Under the pieces are notes generated by a model. That model did no database searches and was not told the origin of the DNA. It was given only the letters and a program-made list of their open reading frames with translations. Positions 36,206 to 46,004 of a DNA stretch of 53,540 nt are shown here, in pieces. Where the stretch lies: NCBI GenBank assembly GCA_902567135.1, contig CACFLO010000001.1, positions 113,748 through 167,287 on the forward strand, in the 5' to 3' direction. Origin of the DNA: an uncultured Alphaproteobacteria bacterium (GTDB lineage: Bacteria > Pseudomonadota > Alphaproteobacteria > HIMB59 > GCA-002718135). Position 1 is the first letter of the stretch. Each line of letters opens with the position of its first letter. A program made the translations under genes and the position numbers.

Positions 36206-37780
36206 ATGAGTCTTATTTCAATTAAAAATTTGACGATTAGTTTTAAACAAAATCAAAATGTTGTTAACAAAGTAAATATAGACATACCAAAAGGTAAAAC
36301 TGTTGCTATTGTTGGGGAGTCTGGTTCAGGAAAAACATTATCGGCTCTAAGTATTTTAAAATTATTACCTGGAAATGCCAATATAAATAGCGGTAGTATA
36401 ATATTTAAAGAAAAAGACTTACTTCAACTTCCATTAAATGAAATTGAACAAATTAGAGGAAATAAAATTTCTACAATTTTTCAAGAACCTATGTCTAGTC
36501 TCAACCCTTTGCATACAATTGATAAACAAATTAAAGAGATGATTACAACTCATAATAAGAAACATTTGAGAGAACTCAATGCTTTAGTTTTAAACTTACT
36601 CAAAGAAGTAAATTTAGAGAATTTAATGAATAGACCAAATATTTATTCTTATGAACTTTCAGGTGGACAACGCCAGAGAGTAATGATTGCAATGAGCATA
36701 GCTAACAATCCAGATTTATTAATCGCTGATGAACCCACAACTGCATTAGATGTTACTGTACAACAACAAATTTTATCACTTTTAAATAAAATTCAAAAAC
36801 AAAGAAAAATGTCAATTTTATTTATTAGTCATGACCTTGGAGTAGTTAATAAAATTGCAGATTATATTTATGTCATGAAAGAAGGAGAAATTATTGAACA
36901 TGGAGAAAAACTTAAAATTTTTAATAACCCAAAAAATCCATATACAAAGCAGTTAGTTGGGTTTCAGAATAAAATCAGAAAAATTCAAGAAAATGAAGAA
37001 ATAGAAATTCTTAAAATTACAGATCTAAAGGTATGGTATCCTATTAAAAAAGGTATTTTTAAAAAAACGGTTGATTATGTTAAGGCTATTGATGCAATTA
37101 ATTTTTCCTTAAAGAAAAAAGAAACTCTAGGTATTGTGGGAGAATCTGGGTCAGGAAAAACTTCACTTGTTTTAGCTATTTTAAAATTAATATCATCATC
37201 TGGAACAATAGAATTTGATGAATTAAATTTAAATTTATTAAAAAAAAATAAACTTAAGAATATAAGAAAAAATATTCAAATTGTTTTTCAAGATCCTTTC
37301 TCATCATTAAGTCCTAGAATGAATGTTCAGGAAATATTAAATGAGGGTATAGATGTTCATTTTCCGGAATATTCTCTTGAAGAAAAAAAACGAATATTAA
37401 AAGATATTTTAAAAGAAACAGGAATGGATTATGAGCGAGATCATAATAAATACCCTCATGAATTCTCAGGCGGTCAAAGACAAAGAATTGCTATTGCAAG
37501 AGCATTAATATTAAAACCCAAAATACTTATTTTAGATGAACCTACCTCTGCGTTAGATATCACAATACAAAATCAAATATTAGATTTACTTCAAAACCTT
37601 CAAGAAAAATATTCTCTTAGCTATATTTTTATAAGTCATGATATGAATGTTATAAGATCTGTATCAGATAAAATATTAGTTCTAAAAAAAGGAAAATTAA
37701 TTGAATATAACAACGCAGAGGTTGTATTTAATAGCCCAAAAGATAATTATACTAAGAATTTAATTAGCTCAGTTGTTTAA
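36206..37780 (+). CDS. yejF: fused double ATPase of the peptide ABC importer (YejF)
   Basis: A 524-residue protein with two ABC domains. The first has Walker A GESGSGKT (37-44) and signature LSGGQRQRV near 151; the second has Walker A GESGSGKT near 313-320 and FSGGQRQRI near 422, each followed by a LLIADEPTTALD- or LILDEPTSALD-type Walker B. It completes yejABEF and lies 1 bp after yejE. Its stop is 4 bp before the decayed tRNA-Ser copy that marks the far edge of the cassette array. Confidence 0.94.
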   Translation: MSLISIKNLTISFKQNQNVVNKVNIDIPKGKTVAIVGESGSGKTLSALSILKLLPGNANINSGSIIFKEKDLLQLPLNEIEQIRGNKISTIFQEPMSSLNPLHTIDKQIKEMITTHNKKHLRELNALVLNLLKEVNLENLMNRPNIYSYELSGGQRQRVMIAMSIANNPDLLIADEPTTALDVTVQQQILSLLNKIQKQRKMSILFISHDLGVVNKIADYIYVMKEGEIIEHGEKLKIFNNPKNPYTKQLVGFQNKIRKIQENEEIEILKITDLKVWYPIKKGIFKKTVDYVKAIDAINFSLKKKETLGIVGESGSGKTSLVLAILKLISSSGTIEFDELNLNLLKKNKLKNIRKNIQIVFQDPFSSLSPRMNVQEILNEGIDVHFPEYSLEEKKRILKDILKETGMDYERDHNKYPHEFSGGQRQRIAIARALILKPKILILDEPTSALDITIQNQILDLLQNLQEKYSLSYIFISHDMNVIRSVSDKILVLKKGKLIEYNNAEVVFNSPKDNYTKNLISSVV

Positions 37781-37784
37781 TTTA

Positions 37785-37874
37785 TGGCGGAGAGAGGGTG
37801 ATTCGAACCCTCTGCAAAATTGCTACTTCAAACGCTTTTTAAACGTGCTGATTAAACTGCTCTCACATCTCTCC
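37785..37874 (-). pseudogene. decayed full-length tRNA-Ser copy (anticodon position AAA)
   Basis: Same length (90 nt, CCA included) as the tRNA-Ser at 41701-41790 and identical at 77 of 90 positions. The acceptor stem still pairs, but the T stem has two mismatches (GAGGG against CACCC), the anticodon stem has a C-T mismatch, the invariant D-loop GG is lost and the variable arm no longer pairs well. The anticodon position reads AAA, a Phe triplet on a Ser scaffold. I therefore call it a pseudogene. It marks the yejF-side edge of the array. Confidence 0.8.
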
Positions 37875-38855
37875 TTTATTATCTAACGGATTTACTATAA
37901 TTAAATTCTCGTTAATAGTAATTAAGTAAGTATTAAAGTTTAATAGAATTGTGATAATAATATTTTAATAATGAAAAAAATAATTAAGAAATTGTTTGGC
38001 AATAATATTTATAGTTTACTTCAAAATACATATTTATACATAAAAAATCCTATATATTTTAAAAGATATTTTTATGATACTTCTAAAGATATAGCTTATA
38101 ATGAAAAATTATGTAAAAAAATAGGATTTGATATTCCTAAAATAAAATCAGTATTTAATAAACATGGATTAAATTACTCAGAACCATTGTTAGAGTGGCA
38201 TTTTCATATTGTTGCTTCAATATCAAATGCTAATAAGTTAAAAATTCTTGAAATAGGAACTTTAAGGGGGAGTATGACCAATTTTATAGCCTCCGTTTTT
38301 CCTAATTCAGAAGTCTACACGATTGATTTACCAAATACAGACGGTTTTAATCAAAATCTGCAACCTAAAAATTTAAGTATTTTAAAGAAAGACAAAGAAA
38401 AAATAAAAAAAAATCAAATAGAAAAAAAAAATAATTTAAATAAAAATAATATATTTTATTCTGAAATTGATAGTTTTTATCTTCATTCAAAGTTCAAAGA
38501 AAATTATTTTGATTTAATTTTTGTAGATGGAGATCATAATAATCCACAAGTTACAATTGATTTATTTCAGTCTTATAATTTATGTAAAAAAGGAGGATGT
38601 ATTATAGTAGATGATGTTGTGATGCATAATAATTTCCAAAAAAAACATTTTCCTGAGCAAAAAATTTATTTATTTTTAGAAAAACTTGTTAAAAAAGGGT
38701 TATTAGATACAAGCTATTTTATTCAAAGAATATATAAAAATAATTCTTACAATAAAAAATTTGTTTCATACTCAATTAAAAAATAGTTGCTACAGATATA
38801 TTCTGATTTACTCAATTGTGAATTTATCATTTGTTTATAAACTTAATTAATGTCT
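37875..38855. mobile_element. putative tRNA-anchored cassette carrying a methyltransferase
   Basis: The DNA between the decayed tRNA copy (37785-37874) and the partial tRNA copy (38856-38918) holds a single gene on the plus strand. Unlike the two cassettes nearer the tRNA, no clear pair of 11-bp-spaced GTGTG motifs is seen; only a weak ACTCAA-TTGTGAA at 38810-38822 resembles one side. It may be an older, decayed unit, or an insertion of another kind. Confidence 0.35.
37971..38786 (+). CDS. class I SAM-dependent methyltransferase
   Basis: A 271-residue protein of the Methyltransf_24 type. Motif I is LEIGTLRGSMTNFIAS near 90-105, motif II reads VYTIDLP near 112, and FDLIFVDGDHNNPQVTIDL near 182-200 followed by GGCIIVDDVVMHN near 208-220 are typical of this group, which often sits in surface-glycan or secondary-metabolism gene sets. 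The gene is very rich in Lys, Asn and A-runs (a 10-A run near 38422), more so than its housekeeping neighbours. It is the only gene between two tRNA-Ser copies and points opposite to the other two cargo genes. Confidence 0.8.
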   Translation: MKKIIKKLFGNNIYSLLQNTYLYIKNPIYFKRYFYDTSKDIAYNEKLCKKIGFDIPKIKSVFNKHGLNYSEPLLEWHFHIVASISNANKLKILEIGTLRGSMTNFIASVFPNSEVYTIDLPNTDGFNQNLQPKNLSILKKDKEKIKKNQIEKKNNLNKNNIFYSEIDSFYLHSKFKENYFDLIFVDGDHNNPQVTIDLFQSYNLCKKGGCIIVDDVVMHNNFQKKHFPEQKIYLFLEKLVKKGLLDTSYFIQRIYKNNSYNKKFVSYSIKK

Positions 38856-38918
38856 GAGAGAGGGATTCGAACCCTCGGCAGTATTGCTACTACACACGCT
38901 TTCCAAGCGTTACGATTA
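38856..38918 (-). repeat. partial tRNA-Ser copy (3' part, no CCA)
   Basis: Positions 38856-38910 match the tRNA-Ser gene (41708-41762) at 54 of 55 bases, covering the 3' acceptor strand, T arm, variable arm and the anticodon arm. Similarity fades at GATTA (38914-38918), and the D arm and 5' acceptor strand are absent, so it cannot be a tRNA. The outermost 7 nt at the CCA end are altered. This is what an attachment-site remnant of a tRNA-targeting integrative element looks like. Confidence 0.85.
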
Positions 38919-38976
38919 GAAAAGAATTAAGTAATTAAAGGATAATTTCAGATTAATTTTTAATTATCGGTTTTGT

Positions 38977-39000
38977 AAGTGTGACCAATATGTGTCCAAA
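38977..39000. repeat. arm-like motif pair, dehydrogenase cassette, stop-codon side
   Basis: TGTGACC (38980-38986) and TGTGTCC (38991-38997) are repeated at exactly 11 bp, one helical turn. The pair ends 6 bp before the dehydrogenase stop codon region and starts 60 bp from the partial tRNA copy. It is followed by CCAAATAATTATT, similar to the sequence after the motif at 40310-40328. Confidence 0.6.
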
Positions 39001-39003
39001 TAA

Positions 39004-40068
39004 TTATTGAATTACATTTGGAGGAATAAGCACAAGTTTACCTGTATATTTTTTAGTTAAAAAATCATCTTGTGCTACTTTAATATCTTTTAAAGGGTAA
39101 GTATTTGCAACCAAGGGAGAAATTTTATTTTGCTCAATATAACTAATTAAATTTGAAAATACTTCTTTAGGTTGTTTTGTGCATCCATAAAAAGTTAAAT
39201 CCTTTAAATATAAAGTTCGTACATCTAATTCTACTAATGGCCCTCCTATAGCGCCCGCAGTTGAGTAACGTCCTTCTGGTTTTAAAATTTCTAGAAGCTG
39301 TCCCCATTGATCACCTGCTACTAAATCAATCACAACATCGACTGAATTTTTTCCCAACTCTTGAATTATATTAGAATTGCGATCAATTACTTTATCAGCA
39401 CCTACTCTTAAAACATCTTTGTGTTTATTTTCTGAGCACTGAGCAATTACTTTTGATCCTCGTAATTTTGCTAGTTGAATAGCAGCTGACCCAACTCCTC
39501 CGGAACCTCCTGTAATAAAAACAATTTCATCTTTTAGTTTTGAACGATATAATAAACCTTCAGCAGTAGAATAAGCACAAGGAATAGATCCAAGCTCAAC
39601 ATCTGACCAATTTGAAATTATACTGAAAGCTTCAGAAGAACGAATTGAAGTGTATTGTGCAAATCCTCCATTACACTCAGATCCTACTGTCCAAGATGAA
39701 TAGCTATCATGATTAAAAGGAACTTCTTGCATTGTTCTTACAATAACACGCTCTCCAATTCTTTTTTTATCTACTGATTTTCCTGCCCCTACAATAATTC
39801 CACAAATATCTGCTCCTTGTATAATAGGAAAGTTTATTGGATTTCCTGACCAACTACCATCATTGCTATTCTCAGCTGAAGATTTTGAATACCAACCAAT
39901 TCTTGTATTTATATCGGTATTATTAATGCCTGCAGCTTTTACATTAATAAGCACTTCATCATCTTTTGGAGTAGGAACTTCAACATCAGATCTATATTCC
40001 AGTTTCTCCATTCCACCATGACCAGTTAATACAACAGCATTCATTAGTTTTGGAATTGAAAAATTCAT
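39004..40068 (-). CDS. zinc-independent MDR-family alcohol dehydrogenase/quinone reductase-like protein
   Basis: A 354-residue medium-chain dehydrogenase/reductase. The GroES-like catalytic domain (about 1-130) begins MNAVVLTGHGGMEKLEYR after a short lead-in and contains AAGINNTDINTRIGWY near 50-65. The nucleotide-binding domain has GGSGGVGSAAIQLAK near 188-202. The zinc ligands of classical alcohol dehydrogenases are not evident, which points to a quinone reductase-like or enoyl reductase-like activity. The stop codon lies 4-6 bp from one arm-like motif and the start 36 bp from another; the gene is the sole cargo of its cassette. Confidence 0.85.
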   Translation of the reverse strand: MNFSIPKLMNAVVLTGHGGMEKLEYRSDVEVPTPKDDEVLINVKAAGINNTDINTRIGWYSKSSAENSNDGSWSGNPINFPIIQGADICGIIVGAGKSVDKKRIGERVIVRTMQEVPFNHDSYSSWTVGSECNGGFAQYTSIRSSEAFSIISNWSDVELGSIPCAYSTAEGLLYRSKLKDEIVFITGGSGGVGSAAIQLAKLRGSKVIAQCSENKHKDVLRVGADKVIDRNSNIIQELGKNSVDVVIDLVAGDQWGQLLEILKPEGRYSTAGAIGGPLVELDVRTLYLKDLTFYGCTKQPKEVFSNLISYIEQNKISPLVANTYPLKDIKVAQDDFLTKKYTGKLVLIPPNVIQ

Positions 40069-40109
40069 TAATAATTTAATTTATCACAATAGAAAAAAAA
40101 GGTAACTCA

Positions 40110-40133
40110 AAGTGTGAACTATGTGTGACCAAA
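40110..40133. repeat. arm-like motif pair, dehydrogenase cassette, start-codon side
   Basis: GTGTGAAC (40112-40119) and GTGTGACC (40123-40130) are direct repeats 11 bp apart. They lie 47 bp from the CCA end of the partial tRNA copy at 40178, against 45 bp in the neighbouring cassette (41637-41655). The sequence that follows (CCAAACCTAATTTTT) is close to the one there (CCGAAAACTATTTTT). Confidence 0.65.
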
Positions 40134-40177
40134 CCTAATTTTTAAAAGATTAACGTTAGAGAAATATAACTTTTTTT

Positions 40178-40249
<72 letters not shown>

Positions 40250-40301
40250 AACAAAGTGTACGGTTTTGAGGGAAAATTAAACCTTAAAATTTAAATAACG
40301 A

Positions 40302-40331
40302 GTGCGCAAGTGTGCAGTATATGAGTCGAAA
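40302..40331. repeat. arm-like motif, hydrolase cassette, stop-codon side (degenerate)
   Basis: GTGCGCAA (40302-40309) and GTGTGCAG (40310-40317) are followed 11 bp later by ATGAGTCG (40321-40328). The last is a weak match to the GTGTGCCG unit. The block starts about 52 bp from the partial tRNA copy and ends 3 bp before the hydrolase stop codon, mirroring 38977-39000. Confidence 0.4.
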
Positions 40332-41582
40332 TTATTTCAAATATTTATTAAAAAAATTTACAGTGTCCAATATGGCTTGTTGCTGTTGTTCAAAAGTTCC
40401 TCCTATTGTTACGCCAAGTTGACCGCATTGTTCCCAAATTAAATTTACAGCCTCAAGTTCTGTCATATTTTGCCATTCTTTATTATTATAAAACCAATAA
40501 CCTTCATCAGTAATATAACCAGGTTCACAATTTATAAAATTTCCAATATCTGGAAGAAATTCTTTCTCTTTTTCTCTAACACTAACAAATCCATGATAAG
40601 CTCCTTTATATATTTTTAATTCTACAGGATTTTTATTTTCTTTAAGTTTTTTAACATAATTAATACAATCAACAATCGGGGCATAATCATCGAATTCAGC
40701 ATGTAACATCAACATAGGTTTATTAACTAATTTCATGTCTTTAAAAACAAGATCACATCCTGGATATACTGGCATATAAGCTGCAAATTGTTTTCCATTA
40801 GAAACTAAATCTAATAATTTTGGATAGGCTGTATAAAATGCTACCATACCCCCATAAGAGTAACCTGTAATTCCAATTTTATTTTCGTCTATATTTTTAT
40901 GTTTTGATAAAGTATTTAAAACGTTAAGACCATCAAGAACTCTTGTTGCAAGACCTAATTTCCAACCGTCTTTTTGTTTAATGCCTCTATTTGTATAACT
41001 GTCACCAATAAATACACCAATATTTTTTTTATGCATTTCAACTATTAGTTTTTGAAAAAAATAAGTATGCCTATTTGGGTGTGCAGTGCCATGCTGAACA
41101 TATAAAACAGGAAATTTACCTTTTTTGTCTGGTAAATATAATTCTCCACTAAGTTTAACTGACTTAGAACTATATTTTTTATTAAAAATTTCGTTAAATG
41201 AATTTGCAGTATGTGATTTATATTTTATATACTTTATTTTTTTGCAAGACCCAATAATATCTTTTATTTTAGTTCCTTCATATTTTTTACTAACTTCAAC
41301 TCTATCCCAATCAGTATTTTTTAAAGGAAATATTTCACCATCGGAACCAACATACCATTTATCACTATTATTTTTGTGAAAATGCATCTTCAAGTAATCT
41401 CCTTTTTTTAGGCTAAATTCTTCTACTTCCCAAGATCCATCATCATGTTTCCAGTTCATAATAAGATCTATATCCTGATTTACTGTACATACCGCTCGAG
41501 CTTTTTTTGTTAGAAAATGAGTTGCGTAGGAATTACTAATAAACAATAAACTCACAACCAAAATTACTAAAAATTTTTTCAT
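40332..41582 (-). CDS. secreted dienelactone hydrolase-like alpha/beta hydrolase
   Basis: I start it at ATG 41582, which gives a clean Sec signal peptide (MKKFLVILVVSLLFISNSYA) and 416 residues; an in-frame ATG at 41606 adds eight residues before it. After a region of about 110 residues of unknown fold comes an alpha/beta hydrolase domain: YVQHGTAHPNRHTYF near 160, nucleophile Ser in GITGYSYGGM near 240-249, acid Asp in HAEFDDYAP near 296, and His in YKGAYHGF near 328. It is probably periplasmic; the substrate is unknown. Sole cargo of its cassette, with the start about 53 bp from one arm-like motif and the stop 3 bp from the other. Confidence 0.8.
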   Translation of the reverse strand: MKKFLVILVVSLLFISNSYATHFLTKKARAVCTVNQDIDLIMNWKHDDGSWEVEEFSLKKGDYLKMHFHKNNSDKWYVGSDGEIFPLKNTDWDRVEVSKKYEGTKIKDIIGSCKKIKYIKYKSHTANSFNEIFNKKYSSKSVKLSGELYLPDKKGKFPVLYVQHGTAHPNRHTYFFQKLIVEMHKKNIGVFIGDSYTNRGIKQKDGWKLGLATRVLDGLNVLNTLSKHKNIDENKIGITGYSYGGMVAFYTAYPKLLDLVSNGKQFAAYMPVYPGCDLVFKDMKLVNKPMLMLHAEFDDYAPIVDCINYVKKLKENKNPVELKIYKGAYHGFVSVREKEKEFLPDIGNFINCEPGYITDEGYWFYNNKEWQNMTELEAVNLIWEQCGQLGVTIGGTFEQQQQAILDTVNFFNKYLK

Positions 41583-41634
41583 CAAGATTATTTTAACATT
41601 AACCAAAAATAAAGTTGAGGTAAAATAGTTAGTT

Positions 41635-41660
41635 AAGTGTGCCGTTTGTGTGCCGAAAAC
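41635..41660. repeat. arm-like motif pair, hydrolase cassette, tRNA side
   Basis: GTGTGCCG occurs twice, at 41637-41644 and 41648-41655, perfect 8-bp direct repeats 11 bp apart. They lie 45 bp from the 3' end of the intact tRNA-Ser gene. This is the best-preserved of the four pairs in the array and gives the probable consensus. Confidence 0.7.
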
Positions 41661-41700
41661 TATTTTTGTTTAATATTTTTCAATAAAAATTCTTAATTAA

Positions 41701-41790
41701 TGGCGGAGAGAGAGGGATTCGAACCCTCGGTAGTATTGCTACTACACACGCTTTCCAAGCGTGCTGATTAAACCACTCTCACATCTCTCC
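41701..41790 (-). tRNA. tRNA-Ser (anticodon GGA)
   Basis: Read on the minus strand: acceptor GGAGAGA pairs fully with TCTCTCC, D stem TGA with TCA, anticodon arm CACGC-TTGGAAA-GCGTG, long variable arm GTAGTA-GCAA-TACTAC, T arm GAGGG-TTCGAAT-CCCTC, discriminator G and encoded CCA. All stems pair, so it is functional, reading UCC/UCU serine codons. It starts 9 bp after the lepA stop and is probably cotranscribed with it. It is the anchor of the cassette array that follows its 3' end. Confidence 0.97.
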
Positions 41791-41799
41791 TAAAAAAAA

Positions 41800-43602
41800 T
41801 TAATTTTCATTCATCTTCAACGCATTTAAAAAAGCATTTTGAGGAATATCAACTTTTCCAAATTGTCTCATTCGTTTTTTACCCTTTTTTTGCTTATCAA
41901 GAAGTTTATTTTTTCGAGTAACATCACCTCCATATAGTTTTTGTGTTACATCTTTTCTGAATGAAGCAACTGTTTCTCTTGCTATAATTTTTCCACCAAT
42001 AGCTGCTTGAATTGCAACCTTAAATTGTTGTCTAGGTATAAGATCTTTAAGACGCTCACATAAAGCCCTTCCTCTTTGTTGAGATCTATCTTTATGAACA
42101 ATTAATGATAAAGCGTCTACAGGATCACCGTTAATCATTATGCTAACTTTAACTAAGTCATTCACCTCATAACCAATTAATTCATAATCAAAACTTGCGT
42201 ATCCCTTAGTAATTGATTTTAAACGATCATAAAAATCAAATACTACTTCATTTAGAGGTAATTTGTACTCAACCATTGCTCTTGTACCAGCATAGTTAAG
42301 GTTTATTTGAATCCCTCTTTTAGAAGTACATAACTCTAAAACTGTTCCTAAATATTCATCAGGAACAATTATAGTAGCTTTTATCCATGGCTCCTCAATA
42401 TTATTAATTTTTACTTGGTCAGGCATATCTGTTGGGTTATGTAAATTAACAACTGATCCATCATTCATATTTATTTTATAAACAACTGACGGAGCTGTTG
42501 TAACAAGTTCAAGATTAAATTCTAAATTAAATCTGTCTCTTATGATTTCAAGATGAAGCAAGCCTAAGAATCCGCATCTAAATCCATAACCAAGAGCAGG
42601 ACTTACTTCTGGTTCATAAGAAAAACTTGAGTCATTTAAAGCAAGTTTAACCATACTATCACGCAAATGCTCATATTCATCGGAGTCTACTGGAAACATT
42701 CCACAAAAAACAACAGGTTGAGATGGTTTAAATCCAGGTAGAGGTTCTTTGGTAGGGTTTTTTTCTTCTGTGATAGTGTCACCAACTTTACAATCTGATA
42801 CACTTTTAATTCCTGAATTAATAAAACCTATTTCTCCTGGACCTAAAGTATCTACTTCTGTTGGTTTTGGTGAAAAAATACCAACCCTATCAATTGTGTG
42901 TGAAGCTCCTGCTGCCATAAATCTAATTTTTTGATTCTTTTTTAATTGTCCATGAATTACTCTAACTAAAACAATTACTCCAAGATAACTGTCATACCAA
43001 CTATCAACAAGCATGCACTTAAGTGGCTCATCTGAAGTTCCTTTTGGGGCAGGAAGATTAGTGATAATTTTTTCTAATAACTGTTCTACTCCCTGACCTG
43101 TTTTAGCTGAAACTAATGATGCATCAGAAGTATCAATTCCTAGAACATCTTCTATTTGTTCTTTAATTTTTTCAGGCTCTGAAGAAGGTAAGTCAGCTTT
43201 ATTTAATACTGGTAAAATTTCGTGATCATTATTGATTGCTTGATAAGCATTAGCAAGTGTTTGTGCCTCAACACCTTGTGTTGAATCAACTATTAAAAGA
43301 GAACTCTCACAAGCAGCTAAAGATCTTGATACTTCATAAGCAAAATCAACATGACCTGGGGTGTCCATAAGATTTAAAATATATTTTTTTCCATCTTTTG
43401 AGGTATAATTTAAACGAACAGTTTGTGCTTTAATTGTTATCCCGCGCTCTCGCTCTAACTCCATAGAATCAAGAACTTGTTCTTTCATTTCTCTATCAGA
43501 TAAACCTCCACAAAACTGAATAAGTCTGTCTGCTAAAGTTGATTTGCCATGATCAATATGCGCTACTATAGAAAAATTTCTTATACTTGATAGATCTCTC
43601 AT
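41800..43602 (-). CDS. lepA: elongation factor 4 (LepA)
   Basis: A 600-residue translational GTPase acting on ribosomes. G1 is AHIDHGKST (14-22), G3 DTPGH near 78-82, G4 NKADL near 134-138, and the C-terminal LepA-specific domain ends [11 protein letters not shown] near 578. Length is standard. It shares one base with pheT and is followed by tRNA-Ser. Confidence 0.97.
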   Translation of the reverse strand: MRDLSSIRNFSIVAHIDHGKSTLADRLIQFCGGLSDREMKEQVLDSMELERERGITIKAQTVRLNYTSKDGKKYILNLMDTPGHVDFAYEVSRSLAACESSLLIVDSTQGVEAQTLANAYQAINNDHEILPVLNKADLPSSEPEKIKEQIEDVLGIDTSDASLVSAKTGQGVEQLLEKIITNLPAPKGTSDEPLKCMLVDSWYDSYLGVIVLVRVIHGQLKKNQKIRFMAAGASHTIDRVGIFSPKPTEVDTLGPGEIGFINSGIKSVSDCKVGDTITEEKNPTKEPLPGFKPSQPVVFCGMFPVDSDEYEHLRDSMVKLALNDSSFSYEPEVSPALGYGFRCGFLGLLHLEIIRDRFNLEFNLELVTTAPSVVYKINMNDGSVVNLHNPTDMPDQVKINNIEEPWIKATIIVPDEYLGTVLELCTSKRGIQINLNYAGTRAMVEYKLPLNEVVFDFYDRLKSITKGYASFDYELIGYEVNDLVKVSIMINGDPVDALSLIVHKDRSQQRGRALCERLKDLIPRQQFKVAIQAAIGGKIIARETVASFRKDVTQKLYGGDVTRKNKLLDKQKKGKKRMRQFGKVDIPQNAFLNALKMNEN

Positions 43603-45998
43603 TACTTTCTAAGAGTTGCTCTAAAACTAGTGATAACTAAATCTATAATTTGATTAGAAAAACTTTCTATCTCTTCATCACTAAATGTTTTTTCTAAAGG
43701 CTGTAGTTGGACTCTAATTGCAATACTTTTTGAGTCATTATCAATCTTTTCACCCTCATAAACATCAAAAATGGAAACTTTGTTGATAATTTTTTTATCA
43801 ATTTTTTTAATCTTATTTACTATATCATTTGCTTTAATTGATTTTGGAAGTAAAAAAGCAAAATCTCGATCTACCATTTGAAATGGATTGTTATCAAAGG
43901 CAGATATAGTGGATGTTTTTTTATTTTGAAATTGAGCTAATGTTTCTGTAAATATTTCGAATGCTACAACTGTATTTGATATATTAAGCGATTTTAATAA
44001 AATTGGATTAATTTCTCCAAAATTAGCAACAATATTTTTTCCTATTCGTAAAGATGAAGACTTACCAGGGTGAAAAACTTTATTATTAATCGCTTCATAA
44101 TTAAGATTATCTATTGGAGCATTTAAAGATTTTAGAATTGCCATCAAATCCGACTTAATTGCAAATACATCAAAGTCTTTCTTTGGTGAGTTCCAATTAT
44201 TGCCAGAAACATTTCCATACCCAATTCCCGTAGCAACATTAACTTGCTTATCTTCTAAAGTTTCATCAAATATAGGTCCTACTTCAAATATTTTACCACT
44301 AGTAATCATCTTTGATTTATTAAGATTGACTGCACTTAATAAATTAGGAATATTAGATGGGCGCATTACATCAAGATCAGCACTAATGGGATTTTTTATC
44401 ATAATTACATTTGCAGATAGTATTTTTGCTATTTTTTCATCCATGAATGACCAAGTTACAGCCTCAATATAACCTGTATTTGCAATTGCTCTTTTTATTT
44501 TATAAAAAGACTTAAGCTCAGCACTTAAAACATTTTTCTTATTATTATGATCACTTACATTAGTAAGAGGAATTTGCTCGAAGCCATATATTCTTAAAAT
44601 TTCTTCAACAATATCGGCCTCACCCTCTATATCAGGTCTAAAACTTGGTGCAGTAATATTAAAAACATTACCTTTTGTTGAAACACCAAAACCAAGGGAT
44701 TCTAAAATAGATTTCTGCTTATCTTTTGGAACATCAACTCCACCTAATGATTTTATTTTATCTGTATTAAAATCTAAAATATTTTGTTTATTTTTTAAAA
44801 TTGGAGTTTGAACTGGTTTACTAGCCTCACCACCACATAAATCTAATATCATTTTTGTTGCTGCTTGCACTCCCCACTCTATTGAAGTAGGGTCTATACC
44901 TCTCTCAAACCTATATCTTGCATCACTTTGTAGTTTAAGATGCCTTCCTGTTTTTGTTACAGAAATTGGATCAAATAATGCAACTTCAAGAAAAACATTT
45001 TTAGTATCAAGGCTACAACCACTATCCAAACCTCCCATTACTCCACCAATACCATGAAGTTGATTATCATCAGAGATGACGATCATATCTTTTGTGCACT
45101 CTCGTTTTTCTTCATCAAGAGTAAGACAATCTTCATTTTCTTTTGCGTAACGCATTTTTAAATTACCATTAATCTTATCAGCATCATATACATGTAAAGG
45201 TCTTCCTAAATCGTAAGTGATGTAGTTAGTGATATCAACAAGGGCTGAAATTGGTCTTAGGCCAATAGCCTTTAATCGTTGCTGTAACCAAGCTGGGCTT
45301 TCTTTATTCGTAACATTTTTAAAATATCTTCCTGCTACACCTGGACAAATATATTCCATATCTCCATTGAAATCTTTTTCCCATTTAACAGGACTATCAA
45401 ATGTACCTTCAATACTTTTAATTAATGTATTTTCTTTTAATTTTCCTAATCCTGCTGCTACTAAATCTCTTGCAACACCTCTAATAGAAAGACAATCTCC
45501 TCTATTCGGAGTAATGTTTATTTCAATAACAGGATCATCCAGATTAAATACTTCTATAAATTTTTCTCCCAATGAATGCTTTGAGTCAACTTCAATTATA
45601 CCGTCATGCTCATCAGATATTCCCATTTCTCTTTCTGACACAAGCATGCCACATGATTCTACTCCTCTAATTTTAGATTTTTTTAACTTCACTCCTGTGC
45701 CAGGAATAAAACTATTCTCGGGGGCAAATATACCCTTCATTCCTTCTCGTGCATTAGGTGCCCCACACACTACTTGAAATGTCCCATCTATTGATTTTAC
45801 GGTACAAACTTTAAGTCTATCTGCATCAGGATGTTTTTCAGCTTTTAAAACTTCAGCAACAGTAAAATCATTAAAGTCTTTTGATTTGTCTTCAACCCTC
45901 TCAATTTCAAGTCCAATGTTCGTTAGTGTATCAACAATTGTCTCGAGATCTTTATTTGTATCTAAATGATCTTTTAACCAACTAAGTGTAAATTTCAT
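43602..45998 (-). CDS. pheT: phenylalanyl-tRNA synthetase beta subunit
   Basis: A 798-residue beta subunit. It has an N-terminal tRNA-binding/EMAP-like domain (about 39-150), the B3/B4 editing region with [15 protein letters not shown] near 164-178, the B5 domain and core (about 400-680) and the C-terminal ferredoxin-like anticodon-binding domain (about 705-798). Forms an alpha2-beta2 enzyme with PheS, encoded 6 bp upstream. Confidence 0.97.
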   Translation of the reverse strand: MKFTLSWLKDHLDTNKDLETIVDTLTNIGLEIERVEDKSKDFNDFTVAEVLKAEKHPDADRLKVCTVKSIDGTFQVVCGAPNAREGMKGIFAPENSFIPGTGVKLKKSKIRGVESCGMLVSEREMGISDEHDGIIEVDSKHSLGEKFIEVFNLDDPVIEINITPNRGDCLSIRGVARDLVAAGLGKLKENTLIKSIEGTFDSPVKWEKDFNGDMEYICPGVAGRYFKNVTNKESPAWLQQRLKAIGLRPISALVDITNYITYDLGRPLHVYDADKINGNLKMRYAKENEDCLTLDEEKRECTKDMIVISDDNQLHGIGGVMGGLDSGCSLDTKNVFLEVALFDPISVTKTGRHLKLQSDARYRFERGIDPTSIEWGVQAATKMILDLCGGEASKPVQTPILKNKQNILDFNTDKIKSLGGVDVPKDKQKSILESLGFGVSTKGNVFNITAPSFRPDIEGEADIVEEILRIYGFEQIPLTNVSDHNNKKNVLSAELKSFYKIKRAIANTGYIEAVTWSFMDEKIAKILSANVIMIKNPISADLDVMRPSNIPNLLSAVNLNKSKMITSGKIFEVGPIFDETLEDKQVNVATGIGYGNVSGNNWNSPKKDFDVFAIKSDLMAILKSLNAPIDNLNYEAINNKVFHPGKSSSLRIGKNIVANFGEINPILLKSLNISNTVVAFEIFTETLAQFQNKKTSTISAFDNNPFQMVDRDFAFLLPKSIKANDIVNKIKKIDKKIINKVSIFDVYEGEKIDNDSKSIAIRVQLQPLEKTFSDEEIESFSNQIIDLVITSFRATLRK

Positions 45999-46004
45999 AA
46001 CAGC

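Larger units (their letters stand above)
38919..40177. mobile_element. putative tRNA-anchored cassette carrying an MDR dehydrogenase
   Basis: About 1.26 kb between two partial tRNA-Ser copies. One gene (39004-40068) fills it, flanked by paired GTGTG-type motifs at 38979-38997 and 40112-40130. The layout, spacing and orientation match the neighbouring hydrolase cassette although the cargo is unrelated. There is no integrase or transposase, so if mobile it needs an enzyme from elsewhere. Confidence 0.55.
40251..41700. mobile_element. putative tRNA-anchored cassette carrying a secreted hydrolase
   Basis: About 1.45 kb between the intact tRNA-Ser and the partial copy at 40178-40249. It holds one gene (40332-41582), with arm-like motif pairs at 41637-41655 and, more degenerate, at 40310-40328. 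It is the unit next to the intact tRNA, so probably the latest arrival. No recombinase gene is present. Confidence 0.55.

Noticed and set aside
37785-37874. A second functional tRNA gene
   Set aside because: T stem, anticodon stem and variable arm have mismatches and the D-loop GG is lost; the anticodon position is AAA on a Ser scaffold.
38401-38440. Frameshift site in the methyltransferase (A9 and A10 runs)
   Set aside because: The runs lie in a Lys/Asn-rich linker of a very AT-rich gene, and no meaningful alternative product is implied.
45229-45777. 182-codon open frame antisense to pheT
   Set aside because: Lies fully inside the conserved editing region of pheT and shows no features of its own.
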